A stretch of DNA of 64,000 nt from assembly GCA_963842455.1 (NCBI GenBank), contig CAWJHE010000009.1, positions 294,165-358,164 on the forward strand, written 5' to 3'. Position 1 is the first letter of the stretch. Each line of letters starts with the position of its first letter. Origin of the DNA: CAWJHE01 sp963842455. GTDB taxonomy: Bacteria; Chloroflexota; Anaerolineae; Anaerolineales; UBA4823. The notes beneath the pieces were generated by a model that saw only the letters and a program-made list of their open reading frames with translations, made no database searches and was not told where the DNA came from. Positions 45,182 to 53,823 of the stretch are shown piece by piece. Made by a program: the position numbers and the translations under genes.

Positions 45182-46492
45182 ATGTACAGGCTTATAATTG
45201 CCTATACTAAAAAATACCTTAATGAGGAAAATCAATCCATTTTGAGTCATTCACAAGATCATTCTCGTCCCCCTGCGCCTCACTGGGAGAGAACCCTATA
45301 CATCCTCTTTATCGCCCAGGTCTTCACCGCGGTCGGTTTTTCGAGCATTTTTCCCTTCCTGCCCCTTTATGTAAAAGAATTAGGCGCAGCATCCAACCTG
45401 AGCGTTGAATTCCTGGCTGGCGCGGTTTTTTCATCGCAAGCCGTTACCATGATGCTGGCCTCGCCTTTTTGGGGAACGCTGGCAGACCGTTATGGGCGCA
45501 AATTAATGGTAGAACGCTCTATGTTCGGCGGAGCGGTCATTTTGCTCATGATGGCCTTTGTCACCAATGCCGAGCAACTGGTATTTCTGCGCGCCGTACA
45601 GGGATTTATCACCGGAACCATTGCAGCTGCTAATGCTCTCATTGCAGCAATCGCACCACGCGACCGCACCGGTTACGCTATGGGCTTGCTGCAAGTTGGC
45701 ATGGGCACCGGCGTAGCCCTCGGGCCATTGATTGGCGGCGCAATTGCCGATGCCTACGGATATCATGCCGCTTTCTATATCACAGCAGTTCTATTGTTTA
45801 TTGCTGGGATCTTTGTCTTTTTTGGTGTAGAAGAAAATTTTGAAAAACCAGCTATCCAGGCAGCCCAAAGCGGTGGTTTTATGGGCGAATGGAAGCATGT
45901 TCTCTCTGTGCCTGGCATCCTGACCGTCTATGGAATGCGCTTTATCAGTCAATTGGGAAACATGATGATTGTGCCGGTAGCGCCCTTATTCATCCAGACC
46001 CTGTTAACCGACACCAGCCGATTAAATACCTTCACCGGTTTGGTCGTCGGCGCATCATCAGCCACCACGACCATCAGCGCCGTTTACCTTGGAAAGCTAG
46101 GCGACCGCGTGGGGCACAAACGCGTGGTGGTGGTCAGCGCAGTGTGCGCAATGGGATTATATTTGTTGCATAATCTGGTCAACGCTGGGTGGCAGTTGCT
46201 GGTCTTACAGGCTCTGGTTGGGGTCGCTTTAGGGGGCATCATTCCCTCCCTCTCGGCTTTACTGGCCAACCTGACCCACTCCGGTGAAGCTGGCGCTGTC
46301 TATGGTTTAGACAACTCCATCAACGCTGCTGGCAGATCCATTGCGCCTATGCTGGGCTCGGGCATTGCCTTCTGGTTCACCCTGCGCTCCACCTTTACAG
46401 CGACAGCCATCCTGTTCTTGCTAACAGCCCTGATCGGGTTGCGCTACCTGCCCAGGTTTCAGGATGCGAAAGCCGCAGAAAGAACGGTTTAG
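45182..46492 (+). CDS. MFS multidrug-type transporter
   Basis: This 436-residue protein has 12 predicted helices and the MFS motif A loop FWGTLADRYGRKLMVER after helix 2, with a second loop GKLGDRVGHKRVVV after helix 8, the pattern of DHA1 drug exporters. The N-terminus is soluble for about 30 residues if ATG 45182 is used. A TTG at 45242 (SHSQDHSRPPAPHW) is an alternative start. Its stop is 9 bp before the GrdB-like selenoprotein gene, so the two are probably co-transcribed. Confidence 0.85.
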   Translation: MYRLIIAYTKKYLNEENQSILSHSQDHSRPPAPHWERTLYILFIAQVFTAVGFSSIFPFLPLYVKELGAASNLSVEFLAGAVFSSQAVTMMLASPFWGTLADRYGRKLMVERSMFGGAVILLMMAFVTNAEQLVFLRAVQGFITGTIAAANALIAAIAPRDRTGYAMGLLQVGMGTGVALGPLIGGAIADAYGYHAAFYITAVLLFIAGIFVFFGVEENFEKPAIQAAQSGGFMGEWKHVLSVPGILTVYGMRFISQLGNMMIVPVAPLFIQTLLTDTSRLNTFTGLVVGASSATTTISAVYLGKLGDRVGHKRVVVVSAVCAMGLYLLHNLVNAGWQLLVLQALVGVALGGIIPSLSALLANLTHSGEAGAVYGLDNSINAAGRSIAPMLGSGIAFWFTLRSTFTATAILFLLTALIGLRYLPRFQDAKAAERTV

Positions 46493-46500
46493 AAAACACG

Positions 46501-47379
46501 ATGGCTGTGGATAGTTACAAATTTCTACCTCGCTTGCTGGCAGCCCTGTATGAAGCTGCCCCTGAAAAAACCTGGTTGTCTCCGCCCTGGACGCCCTTGC
46601 CTGCACCGGTTTCGAGCTGTAAATTTGGCTTGGTGACCACAGCGGGCATCTACCACGCAGAAATAGACCAGCCATTCGATGTGGACACCGAGAGGAAAAA
46701 GCCAGATTGGGGAGACCCATCCTTTCGCGCCATCCCGGTTGACATCTCTACTGAGCAAATCGGGGTCAGCCATCTGCATATCAATCCGCGCTGGATCCAG
46801 GAAGATATTAATGTCGCCCTGCCGATCCACCGCTTTCAGGAATTTGCTTCTGAAGGGATTATCGGAGGTTTGGCCAGCTACGCCTATTCCTTCATGGGCT
46901 TCCAGGGTTTCCCGCCGGATACACAGGCCTGGGAACTTGAGTACGCCCCCCAGGTTGCCCGGCGCTTTTTAGATGAATCCGTGCACTGCGTCTTGCTCAC
47001 CCCAAGCTGACCAGATTGCACCATCAACGCGCCCGTGCTGGCGCGTGTCCTCGAAGCCGCCGGTTTATCCACCCTCCTGGTCACCCCCATGCCCATCTGG
47101 GCAGAGAAGCTTGGCGTGCCGCGCACCCTGGCCATTGAGTTCCCCTTCGCCCAGGTGCTGGGACAGCCCAACCAGGTGGAACAGCAACGGCGTGTTTTAC
47201 TCCAGGCGTTGCAGGTCCTTGAGAATGCTGCCCAACCGGGAACCATTGTTCACTCGTCAGAAGGTTGGCCTCAGCCTACCAGCCAGGCCATTCAGGAATG
47301 GCAACCTCTGCAGCCATCACCGATCGTCCAGGTCCTGGCGCCGAAAATACGCGAGCTGCTGCGCAAACGCCGCGCATAA
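46501..47379 (+). CDS. GrdB-like (glycine reductase selenoprotein B family) protein, candidate selenoprotein
   Basis: One frame of 292 codons is broken only by TGA at 47008-47010 (codon 170). The N-terminal part has family features: KFGLVTTAGIYHA, DISTEQIGVSHLHINPRWIQ, DINVALPIHRFQEFASEGII and APQVARRFLDE. The redox site reads LLTPS-TGA-PDC: family members typically have CxxC (TPVCPVC), so the TGA sits at the first Cys and gives UxxC. Downstream VLARVLEAAGLSTLLVTPMP and RTLAIEFPFAQVLGQP continue the family pattern. GrdB acts in reductive cleavage of glycine, sarcosine or betaine; short stand-alone members like this have no assigned reaction. A SECIS-like hairpin follows. It lies 8 bp after the MFS gene. 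Confidence 0.82.
47027..47046 (+). promoter_or_regulatory. Candidate bacterial SECIS element
   Basis: A perfect 7-bp stem, ACGCGCC (47027-47033) with GGCGCGT (47040-47046), carries a 6-nt apical loop CGTGCT. The loop starts 23 nt after the UGA and has G at its second position, within the published bacterial SECIS limits. The region is GC-rich, so chance pairing is possible. Confidence 0.6.
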
Positions 47380-47461
47380 TGATTTTCTATGGTACATTTC
47401 CTGCATCGATAAGTGAGGCAATACACACCACCCGTTCTTTCCCACCAGGTTGGAGGCTCTC

Positions 47462-48751
47462 ATGACACAATTCGATGAAGTAAAACAGGCAAAATCACTG
47501 CACAAGCACGCTATTTTGGGTAAACCTAACGTGGTTGGAATTGGCGTGGGATACAAAACATCCGGTAAACGGGTGAGCGATGAGCTGAGCGTGGTGGTGC
47601 TGGTACGCCAGAAAGTCCCGCTGGCCGGTCTGCAACCCGGTGAGATTGTCCCCCAGGAAGTCCAGGGTGTGCGCACGGATATCATCGAAGTCGGCGATCT
47701 GCGCTCTCTGTGGGTACGCACCAACCGCTGGCGGCCAGCGCCTGGCGGTATCAGCATCGGTCATTACAAGGTCACCGCAGGTAGCTTTGGATGTGTGGTA
47801 CGCGATAAGACCACCGGAGAACGCCTGATCTTATCCAACAACCATGTCCTGGCTAACGGCAACCAGGCTCAGGTCGGTGACCCGATTCTGCAGCCGGCGC
47901 CTGCCGATGGCGGAAGCACGGCAAACGATATTATCGCTCGCCTGGAACGTTTTTACCCGATCCAGTTCACCATGGCGCCAGCCTCCTGTAATATCGCCCA
48001 GAGTTATGCCAGGTTTGGCAACTTTCTGGCGCAAATGCTGGGTTCGCATCACCAGGTACAGGCTTTTCAGGCAGCTCCGGGCGCCATCAACCTGATCGAT
48101 GCTGCACTCGCCCGACCCATCGAAAATGCTGCAGTCTTGGATGAAATCCTCGAAATCGGTACGATCAGCGGGGTCCGTCCAGCAAACCTGGGCATGATGG
48201 TCAGGAAATCTGGGCGGACCACCGCCTTCACCACTGGAGAAATCATCGTATTGGACGCCACGGTGACCATTGGTTACGGATCGGATCGATCGGCCACCTT
48301 CGAACAGCAAATCGTCACCCGCGCCATGTCCAGCGGCGGCGATTCAGGCTCTATCCTCGTGGATACCGCCTCACAAAATGCGGTCGGTTTATTGTTTGGG
48401 GGTTCTGAACAGGCTTCCATCTTCAACCCTATCCAGGCTGTGCTGGACCAGTTAAATGTTGAATTTCTCCAACCAGTCTCCACCGCAAAAAGTCCCTCAA
48501 CGCAAACCGTCTCAAAAATTCAACAGGTCCGCCAGGCATATCAGGATTGGCTGATGTCCAAGGCCAATGTTGTTGGAGTGGGGATTGGGACACGCCAAAA
48601 ACAGAACCAGCCAACCGGAGAGATTGTGCTGGTGGTCATGGTCAGTCAAAAAGTGCCCAAAAACCAACTCGAAGCGCAAGATATCATCCCCAGTGAGATC
48701 GACGGCTTTCCAGTTGATATCCAGGTGATCGGAGAAATTTCGGCTCAATAA
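47462..48751 (+). CDS. Trypsin-like serine peptidase with duplicated flanking domains
   Basis: This 429-residue protein has a chymotrypsin-fold core: His in LILSNNHVLANG, a candidate Asp in NLIDAALARP and the nucleophile Ser in SSGGDSGSILV. The N-terminal 65 residues and C-terminal 65 residues are copies of one domain: KPNVVGIGVGYK, then LSVVVLVRQKVPL, then TDIIEVGDL; and KANVVGVGIGTR, then IVLVVMVSQKVPK, then VDIQVIGEI. No signal peptide is seen, so it may be cytoplasmic or leave by another route. ATG 47462 follows TTGGAGG and is preferred over 47450. The target is unknown. Confidence 0.82.
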   Translation: MTQFDEVKQAKSLHKHAILGKPNVVGIGVGYKTSGKRVSDELSVVVLVRQKVPLAGLQPGEIVPQEVQGVRTDIIEVGDLRSLWVRTNRWRPAPGGISIGHYKVTAGSFGCVVRDKTTGERLILSNNHVLANGNQAQVGDPILQPAPADGGSTANDIIARLERFYPIQFTMAPASCNIAQSYARFGNFLAQMLGSHHQVQAFQAAPGAINLIDAALARPIENAAVLDEILEIGTISGVRPANLGMMVRKSGRTTAFTTGEIIVLDATVTIGYGSDRSATFEQQIVTRAMSSGGDSGSILVDTASQNAVGLLFGGSEQASIFNPIQAVLDQLNVEFLQPVSTAKSPSTQTVSKIQQVRQAYQDWLMSKANVVGVGIGTRQKQNQPTGEIVLVVMVSQKVPKNQLEAQDIIPSEIDGFPVDIQVIGEISAQ

Positions 48752-48785
48752 CCTTGTTTCCCTTTGAAAGTGATCGCGAAGCCAA

Positions 48786-50447
48786 ATGAAAAGAATAAAA
48801 TCATCTTCTTTAATCCAGATCGTCATCTGCCTGTGTGCAGGCATCCTGTCTTACCTCTGGGCAACCGCTCTCATGGACTCGCTTTACGCTTATCGCTCTC
48901 CATTGCAGCATAACCCTCCCCAACCAGGACCTTCCCTGGCTCAAAATGGGGAATCAGCCCTCACGCAACGGCTTGTCTTTGTATTGGTTGACGCCTTGCG
49001 AGAAGATACATCATTGGATGCGGATGTGATGCCCTACTTGAATGAGTTGCGGCAACAAGCAGCCTGGGCGACCATGCACAGCCGCCCGCCATCCTACTCT
49101 TCGCCCGGTTATACAGTCCTGTTTACCGGCGCCTGGCCTGATGTCAGTGATGGCCCCGCCTTGAACCTGGAGTATGAAAATATCCCCACCTGGACGCAGG
49201 ACAACCTCTTCAGCGCCGCCCATCGTGCAGGCTTTAAAACGGCCATTTCCGCCTTCAATTGGTTTGAAAAACTGGTTCCGCAGGAAGCTGTGGATGCTGG
49301 CTTTTTTACAGCGGGTGAAGACCAACATGCCGACCGGCAGGTTGTGGATGCTGCCCTCCCCTGGCTTCAATCCAAGGATTTTCAACTTATTCTGATCCAT
49401 CTGGACCAGGTGGATTATGCCGGGCATCACGAGGGCGGTGCGGATAGTGAGAGCTGGAGAGCGGCTGCTCAGCGCACCGACCAATTGCTGGTTGAAATTG
49501 CTTCAACATTAGATTTCTCCCAGGATAGCCTGCTTGTCCTAAGCGACCACGGCCAGATTGACCGCGGCGGGCATGGCGGCCACGATCCTGTTACACTGGT
49601 TGAGCCCTTTGTTCTGGTCGGCGCTGGAGTCCAGCCAGGGCATTACGAAGACCTGGATATGGTAGACATCGCTCCCACGCTGGCAGCTTTGCTAGGCGTC
49701 AACATTCCTGCATCTAGCCAGGGGCGCATACGCAGCGAACTATTGGCGCTTTCACCAGCTATGCTGGATGCAATTCCCCAAGCCTTGCATGCCCAACAAA
49801 GCCAGCTAGTTCAGGCATACCAGCAGTCAATTGGGCAGGCTGCCGAGCTCCAGGAAGGAGCAGACCTGGTTGGCAATTACCAGGCAGCCCTTGAGCTGTC
49901 GCGCACCAATCGCTTGAATGCTGAAAGACTGCCTCGCGCTTTGCTCGCCCTTCTGGCTGCTGCCCTACCCCTTTTCTGGCTAATTAGAAAACAATGGAGT
50001 AAATTAACCTGGCTGATTGGCGCAGGTGCGTTGTATCTCGCCCTGTTCAACCTTCGCTACGCAATGATTGACCAGCGCACATATTCCCTGAGCTCAGTCG
50101 CCAGTGCGACAGACATCATCCTGTATGCCGGTATCACAGCAGCCCTGTCCCTGGCTGTGACCTGGTTAGTCTATGCATGGAGACAGGGTATTTTCAACCT
50201 TTCACCATCTCTGGCAGCGCAGGCTGTAATAGACCTGGTCCTGGTTGTCATTTACCTGCTCTCGTTTCCCCTATTATGGAGCTTTGCACTCAACGGAGCT
50301 CTGGTCACCTGGACTTTACCAGACTTTCCCAGCATGTTTTTAGGATTTCTTGCCCTGCTGCAAATTTTATTCGTTGCCTTAATGGGCTTGTTGCTGGCAG
50401 GAGTTAGCGCCGGTGTAAGCGCACTCCGTTCTAAGCAGAAATTATAA
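48786..50447 (+). CDS. Membrane-bound alkaline-phosphatase-superfamily phosphodiesterase
   Basis: This 553-residue protein has an N-terminal membrane anchor (IQIVICLCAGILSYLWA). The extracytoplasmic alkaline-phosphatase-fold domain shows the metal Asp in LVFVLVDALREDTS, a nucleophile region SRPPSYSSPGYTVLFTG, HLDQVDYAGHHEGG and VLSDHGQIDRGGHGGH with the Asp/His ligands. The C-terminal 165 residues contain about five membrane helices. The layout recalls GPI ethanolamine-phosphate transferases and nucleotide pyrophosphatases, so it may modify or cleave a phosphodiester in an envelope glycolipid. The substrate is not known. ATG 48786 is 34 bp after the peptidase stop. Confidence 0.8.
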   Translation: MKRIKSSSLIQIVICLCAGILSYLWATALMDSLYAYRSPLQHNPPQPGPSLAQNGESALTQRLVFVLVDALREDTSLDADVMPYLNELRQQAAWATMHSRPPSYSSPGYTVLFTGAWPDVSDGPALNLEYENIPTWTQDNLFSAAHRAGFKTAISAFNWFEKLVPQEAVDAGFFTAGEDQHADRQVVDAALPWLQSKDFQLILIHLDQVDYAGHHEGGADSESWRAAAQRTDQLLVEIASTLDFSQDSLLVLSDHGQIDRGGHGGHDPVTLVEPFVLVGAGVQPGHYEDLDMVDIAPTLAALLGVNIPASSQGRIRSELLALSPAMLDAIPQALHAQQSQLVQAYQQSIGQAAELQEGADLVGNYQAALELSRTNRLNAERLPRALLALLAAALPLFWLIRKQWSKLTWLIGAGALYLALFNLRYAMIDQRTYSLSSVASATDIILYAGITAALSLAVTWLVYAWRQGIFNLSPSLAAQAVIDLVLVVIYLLSFPLLWSFALNGALVTWTLPDFPSMFLGFLALLQILFVALMGLLLAGVSAGVSALRSKQKL

Positions 50448-50506
50448 GCTAATCGCACTTCATGGGTCATGCAAAATGATCTGTGAGCTTATTTCAAGAA
50501 AGAAAT

Positions 50507-50567
50507 CTCTGCGTCTCTCTGCGAGAGATAAGAAATTCTTTGCGTACTTTGCGACTTTGCGAGAGAT
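50507..50567. repeat. Intergenic CTTTGCG/CTCTGCG direct repeats
   Basis: CTCTGCGTCTCTCTGCGAGA and ACTTTGCGACTTTGCGAGAG are related blocks of a short motif, (T/C)TTGCG or TCTGCG at 10-bp spacing, each ending GCGAGAGAT. They lie in the gap between the convergent phosphodiesterase and AKR genes and could be a dispersed non-coding repeat. Confidence 0.5.
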
Positions 50568-50596
50568 CAAAAAAGAAACTGCCGCCAAGCAAAAGC

Positions 50597-51482
50597 CTAC
50601 ACAAACAAGGGCACAAAATCTACGCCTGCCAGGTAGTCTTGTGGGCTGGTTGGCAGCTGGTCTAGAGCCTCCCGCTCAAAACGGCTGGCAGCATCCAGAA
50701 CTTTCGGAAGCAGCTCCAGGTCGTCCGTGGTATTTAAGAAAATACCCGGCCGCTCCAGTACCCACCAGACCGCCATATCAATCTCTTCCTGGCTTTGCAA
50801 CGGCCGGTACCAGGTGGTGTTTGTGCGTGGCTGACCCATCCAGGGTTGCAAGGCAATCGACTTAATGGTTTGCACAGCGCATATTGCGCTTCTGGCAGGT
50901 TTCCAGTAACGCGGTAAAGTTCTCAGCGTAGTAAGCGTTCTGCATGGTAATGTAGTTGCAGGGAAGCAAAACCGAATCGAAATCAAAACGCTCCAGGCTG
51001 CGTCGGTGTGTGGCGGCGATCTGCAAACCATGCCCGGTAATGCCGATCCCTCCGATCAATCCTTGCTGCCTGGCTTCGATAGCCGCTTCAAGCACCCCAC
51101 CCGGGCTGAGGGCGATATCCCATTCAATCGGATCGACCAGGTTGTGAAATTGCCACAAATCGATATGATCGATCCCCAAACGATCTAAAGAGCGGTGTAA
51201 TTCTTCTCTGGCAGGTTGGGCCTTTCGCTCCCCCGTCTTGGTAGCAACAAAGAAGTGATCGGGGTAACGTTTGAGCCAGGGCGCCACTCGTAGCTCGGCC
51301 TCGCCATAACTGGCTGCTACATCGATGTGATTAACACCATATTGCAACAAAACATCCAGGGCGCCATCAGCTTCAGCCTGCGAAACATGACTCAAAGCAG
51401 CTGCGCCAAACAAGGTGCGCGTGCTCATGTGCCCCAAGCGTCCAAACGGCATTTTTTGTATGGCCATCATTGCCTCCATCAA
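50597..51482 (-). pseudogene. Aldo/keto reductase, frameshifted
   Basis: The NADPH-dependent oxidoreductase fold starts at ATG 51482 and has the catalytic tetrad: Asp in NHIDVAASYGEAE with its Tyr, Lys in VATKTGERK and His in LWQFHNLVDP. The first frame ends at 50862 just after KRNMRCANH. The rest (VQTIKSIALQPWMGQPRTN to LEGVDFVPLF-like end at 50597) is in another frame, with the junction around 50870-50885. The combined length of about 295 residues is normal. No neighbour explains a substrate. Confidence 0.75.
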
Positions 51483-51547
51483 AAAGCTTACCAGCTAAAG
51501 ATCGACTATTTTATTCTACTACGATTATGACCCCAACGTCTTGAATC

Positions 51548-51900
51548 TTACCAGCGCGCCTGGTAATAGTACAGCCCGGCTTCAGCCTCCAACTGCCCGG
51601 TGTAGCGCCGCTGCGTGGGCGTGCTTCCATCCGTGTAGCGCGTTTCTCCCCAGGCGCTATAGCGCAGCTCGGCTACCTTGCCCGCCCCCTCATCCAGGGT
51701 CAGCGCGGTGCTTCTAGTGTTCCGTCTTTCGCTTGTGCTACCCAAAGACAAATTTGACGGAACACTCGATGGTCGCTCAGGAAGTAAAACACGCCGTCTT
51801 CCAGCCCAGCCTGGTTGCTCTGCACCCGCATGGCGCGCCAACTTGTTGGCGACCGCTGCCCCCCGGGCGCTGTAATAGCTCATCCGGGCCTGCCCGGCTG
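51548..51900 (-). pseudogene. Rhs tip remnant
   Basis: This is a broken copy of the conserved Rhs core end, ALTLDEGAGKVAELRYSAWG through RRYTGQLEAEAGLYYYQARW. It stops at TAA exactly where the toxin-bearing copies continue with YDP. It matches 58620-58920 and 56319-56600 closely, is interrupted by the 51-bp element at 51716-51766 and diverges after about 51897. It is therefore a displaced Rhs end with no toxin. Confidence 0.8.
51716..51766. mobile_element. 51-bp element with 11-bp terminal inverted repeats
   Basis: AGTGTTCCGTC (51716-51726) and GACGGAACACT (51756-51766) flank 29 bp. The element is absent from the two other Rhs copies, where the site reads GTGCTTCCCAAATG, so it replaced or inserted into a few bases. 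It is too short to encode anything and is probably a miniature element or transposon scar. Confidence 0.55.
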
Positions 51901-52030
51901 CCGCCGTCAATGCTGGAGCATCGCACCTGGGCCGCATATCAATCGCGCGAAGCACCGGTTTGGCGCGCCTTTTTATAGAATTGTTAAAGTTCCGGTGGAA
52001 CAGGCCAATTCCAGCAGCTTGTTTCACTTT

Positions 52031-52435
52031 TCATTTGGAAGGGGGGTCCTGATCCTGTGATTCTATCCGTTCAACCTGTTTTTGGATAAGGTCATCTTTA
52101 AATTCGGTAATTCTTGCATACCAGAAGAATTGGACGTATGTCCCTATTGCGCTTATCACGAAAACGAATGGAACCAGACAGAGAGCGGGGATGAATGCTA
52201 AAAATATGCCCTCAAAAATCCCTGTTTCGCCCCATATAAAAACGCCCGTGATCAATATCACAATGAGTGACATGATAGAAATCAAGCCGGCTATTTTTAA
52301 CGACCGCCGAAGCTGATTTCTCCTATCGATCGGGTACACGACGGTGAACTGCCTTACCGCTAGTACCAGGCAACCTAAAGCTAATAGCCCAAGGAAAAAT
52401 ACCAGGAGCCAGTGGATGAACGTAAAATTCATCAT
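52031..52435 (-). CDS. Small membrane protein in the Rhs region
   Basis: This 134-residue protein has three hydrophobic segments: FIHWLLVFFLGLLALGCLVL, IAGLISIMSLIVILITGVFI and IFLAFIPALCLVPFVFVISA. A charged tail ends EFKDDLIQKQVERIES. No family was recognised. It overlaps the upstream 59-residue frame as ATGA. Its place beside Rhs fragments suggests an immunity protein for a membrane-acting toxin, but nothing in the sequence proves this. Confidence 0.5.
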   Translation of the reverse strand: MMNFTFIHWLLVFFLGLLALGCLVLAVRQFTVVYPIDRRNQLRRSLKIAGLISIMSLIVILITGVFIWGETGIFEGIFLAFIPALCLVPFVFVISAIGTYVQFFWYARITEFKDDLIQKQVERIESQDQDPPSK

Positions 52436-52611
52436 CGCATCTCCATATTCCTGAACTTAGGTCTATATCCTGCTTTCGGTTTATTGGGTATTGATGCAGC
52501 CCAACTAATACTGATAGGAGGTGGAGATGCATTGCTACTGATGGCACGATTCGTCTTTGACCACCTTTGGTAAGTTTTATACTGCCTTCGAAGACTACAT
52601 CTGTGCTCCAT
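52432..52611 (-). CDS. Short ORF (59 residues), possible toxin-end remnant
   Basis: ATG 52611 to TGA 52432 encodes a basic peptide (EHRCSLRRQYKTYQRWSKT, then a Pro/Ser-rich middle and KPKAGYRPKFRNMEMR). Its stop overlaps the start of the membrane protein gene (ATGA), which is the arrangement expected of a toxin tail followed by its immunity gene. The upstream coding body is missing. No family was recognised. Confidence 0.35.
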   Translation of the reverse strand: MEHRCSLRRQYKTYQRWSKTNRAISSNASPPPISISWAASIPNKPKAGYRPKFRNMEMR

Positions 52612-52645
52612 TAGAAGCTTTGTTTACCTGAACTGTTCACTCCAA

Positions 52646-53170
52646 TTAATCACAATCTGGAAACCACTCTAAGCAACCAGTTCTTAAAAATTGCTTACGT
52701 GCTTCATCTGGCGTTCGCCAATCGGGGTCTTGAATGCCCAAGGATTGAATATACTCACGAAACTCTGCTTCTGTCTGAAATCCCTCGGCGATCTCCTGGT
52801 CCGGAATGAGGACGAACCAATGATAATAATTGTCCTGAATGTAAGCGTCTACCTCGGTATTAACATACGAAGAATATGCCATGATGACGCCATTTTCTAC
52901 CGCAAATTTTTCTAATTCGTCTACAGCATAAAAGTAGACATAGCCTGGTCTGGTAGGCACACGAACAGATAAATTATAATCAATAAATATTCTCCAATGA
53001 TAGAATGATTTAAGGTACTTAATCTCGGTCGGCTTAATCAACGGAATGCGAGGGATGGAAAAGAGCTGTTCCACGTTATAGAATGGATCAGCATGTTTGA
53101 CTCGGGACGAGCAATTTGTCAGAGAACAAATACTGATAAAGAACAGGAAATAAAAAGCTATTTTCTTCAT
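52646..53170 (-). CDS. Putative lipoprotein in the Rhs region
   Basis: This 174-residue protein has a lipoprotein signal (IAFYFLFFISICSLTNCSS, lipobox SLTNC). The mature part is rich in aromatic residues with no recognised motif (YLKSFYHWRIFIDYNL, DNYYHWFVLIPDQE) and ends with two cysteines. It would be anchored outside the cytoplasmic membrane. The location among Rhs modules makes an immunity role possible. Confidence 0.55.
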   Translation of the reverse strand: MKKIAFYFLFFISICSLTNCSSRVKHADPFYNVEQLFSIPRIPLIKPTEIKYLKSFYHWRIFIDYNLSVRVPTRPGYVYFYAVDELEKFAVENGVIMAYSSYVNTEVDAYIQDNYYHWFVLIPDQEIAEGFQTEAEFREYIQSLGIQDPDWRTPDEARKQFLRTGCLEWFPDCD

Positions 53171-53206
53171 AGGTAACCCCTAACGTATCTGGTTTAGCAA
53201 TACCTA

Positions 53207-53770
53207 TCACTGAGGCGTTGGGTATTTTGTTTCATTCCAACTAGCACTAATGGGAACCTGTCGTGCGCCAAGTACACCATGGTATAGTGGATGAATCACA
53301 CTTGCGTAACAGTTGTAGGCCCAATAGCTCAAACCATCCCTTCGCCCGCTGTTACCCCAATCTGGTTGATAGTCAAATTGGTCAGTAACTACCCATGTGA
53401 TTTCAATCGCCCCGTCTGCGGATACTTGTATGTTGGTGGCAGACAAGATTCCAGTATGAACCATCCAAAAGGCGAGATTACGCTCTCTCGCGCCTTGATA
53501 CCAATTTCTGCCAAGCCCGTTTGCGGTAAAAGATTCATAAATTTCTATATCCTGGATATCTTGTTCCCGATTTTCTAATTCTTTCATTGTTGTATCAAAT
53601 GCTCTCTGTTGTGCAGCCTGGAAACTTGGATCATCTTGCAAGCTTTGGAGTCCTGCGCCGGTAATAGTTGCATGGTCAGCACGCTCATATCCAGCTAACA
53701 ATAAGTCCATGAGGTTTGAGGCCTTGACAACCGCTGTGAACTTTCGAGGTGTTCTTCCCATTTGGACCAC
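53207..53770 (-). CDS. Orphan Rhs-type toxin domain (uncertain)
   Basis: This 187-residue frame was not confidently recognised. The N-terminal half is helical (FQAAQQRAFDTTMKELENRE). The C-terminal half has EITWVVTDQFDYQPDWGN and SYWAYNCYASVIHPLYHG, resembling the endings of some secreted polymorphic-toxin domains. It begins abruptly with no ribosome site, next to Rhs fragments, so it may be a toxin tip cut from its Rhs carrier. Confidence 0.4.
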   Translation of the reverse strand: MVQMGRTPRKFTAVVKASNLMDLLLAGYERADHATITGAGLQSLQDDPSFQAAQQRAFDTTMKELENREQDIQDIEIYESFTANGLGRNWYQGARERNLAFWMVHTGILSATNIQVSADGAIEITWVVTDQFDYQPDWGNSGRRDGLSYWAYNCYASVIHPLYHGVLGARQVPISASWNETKYPTPQ

Positions 53771-53823
53771 ATGGAACGAACCGTTTGTTCTACATGTGCA
53801 TGTACCAGAAGGAAATCAAAAGC

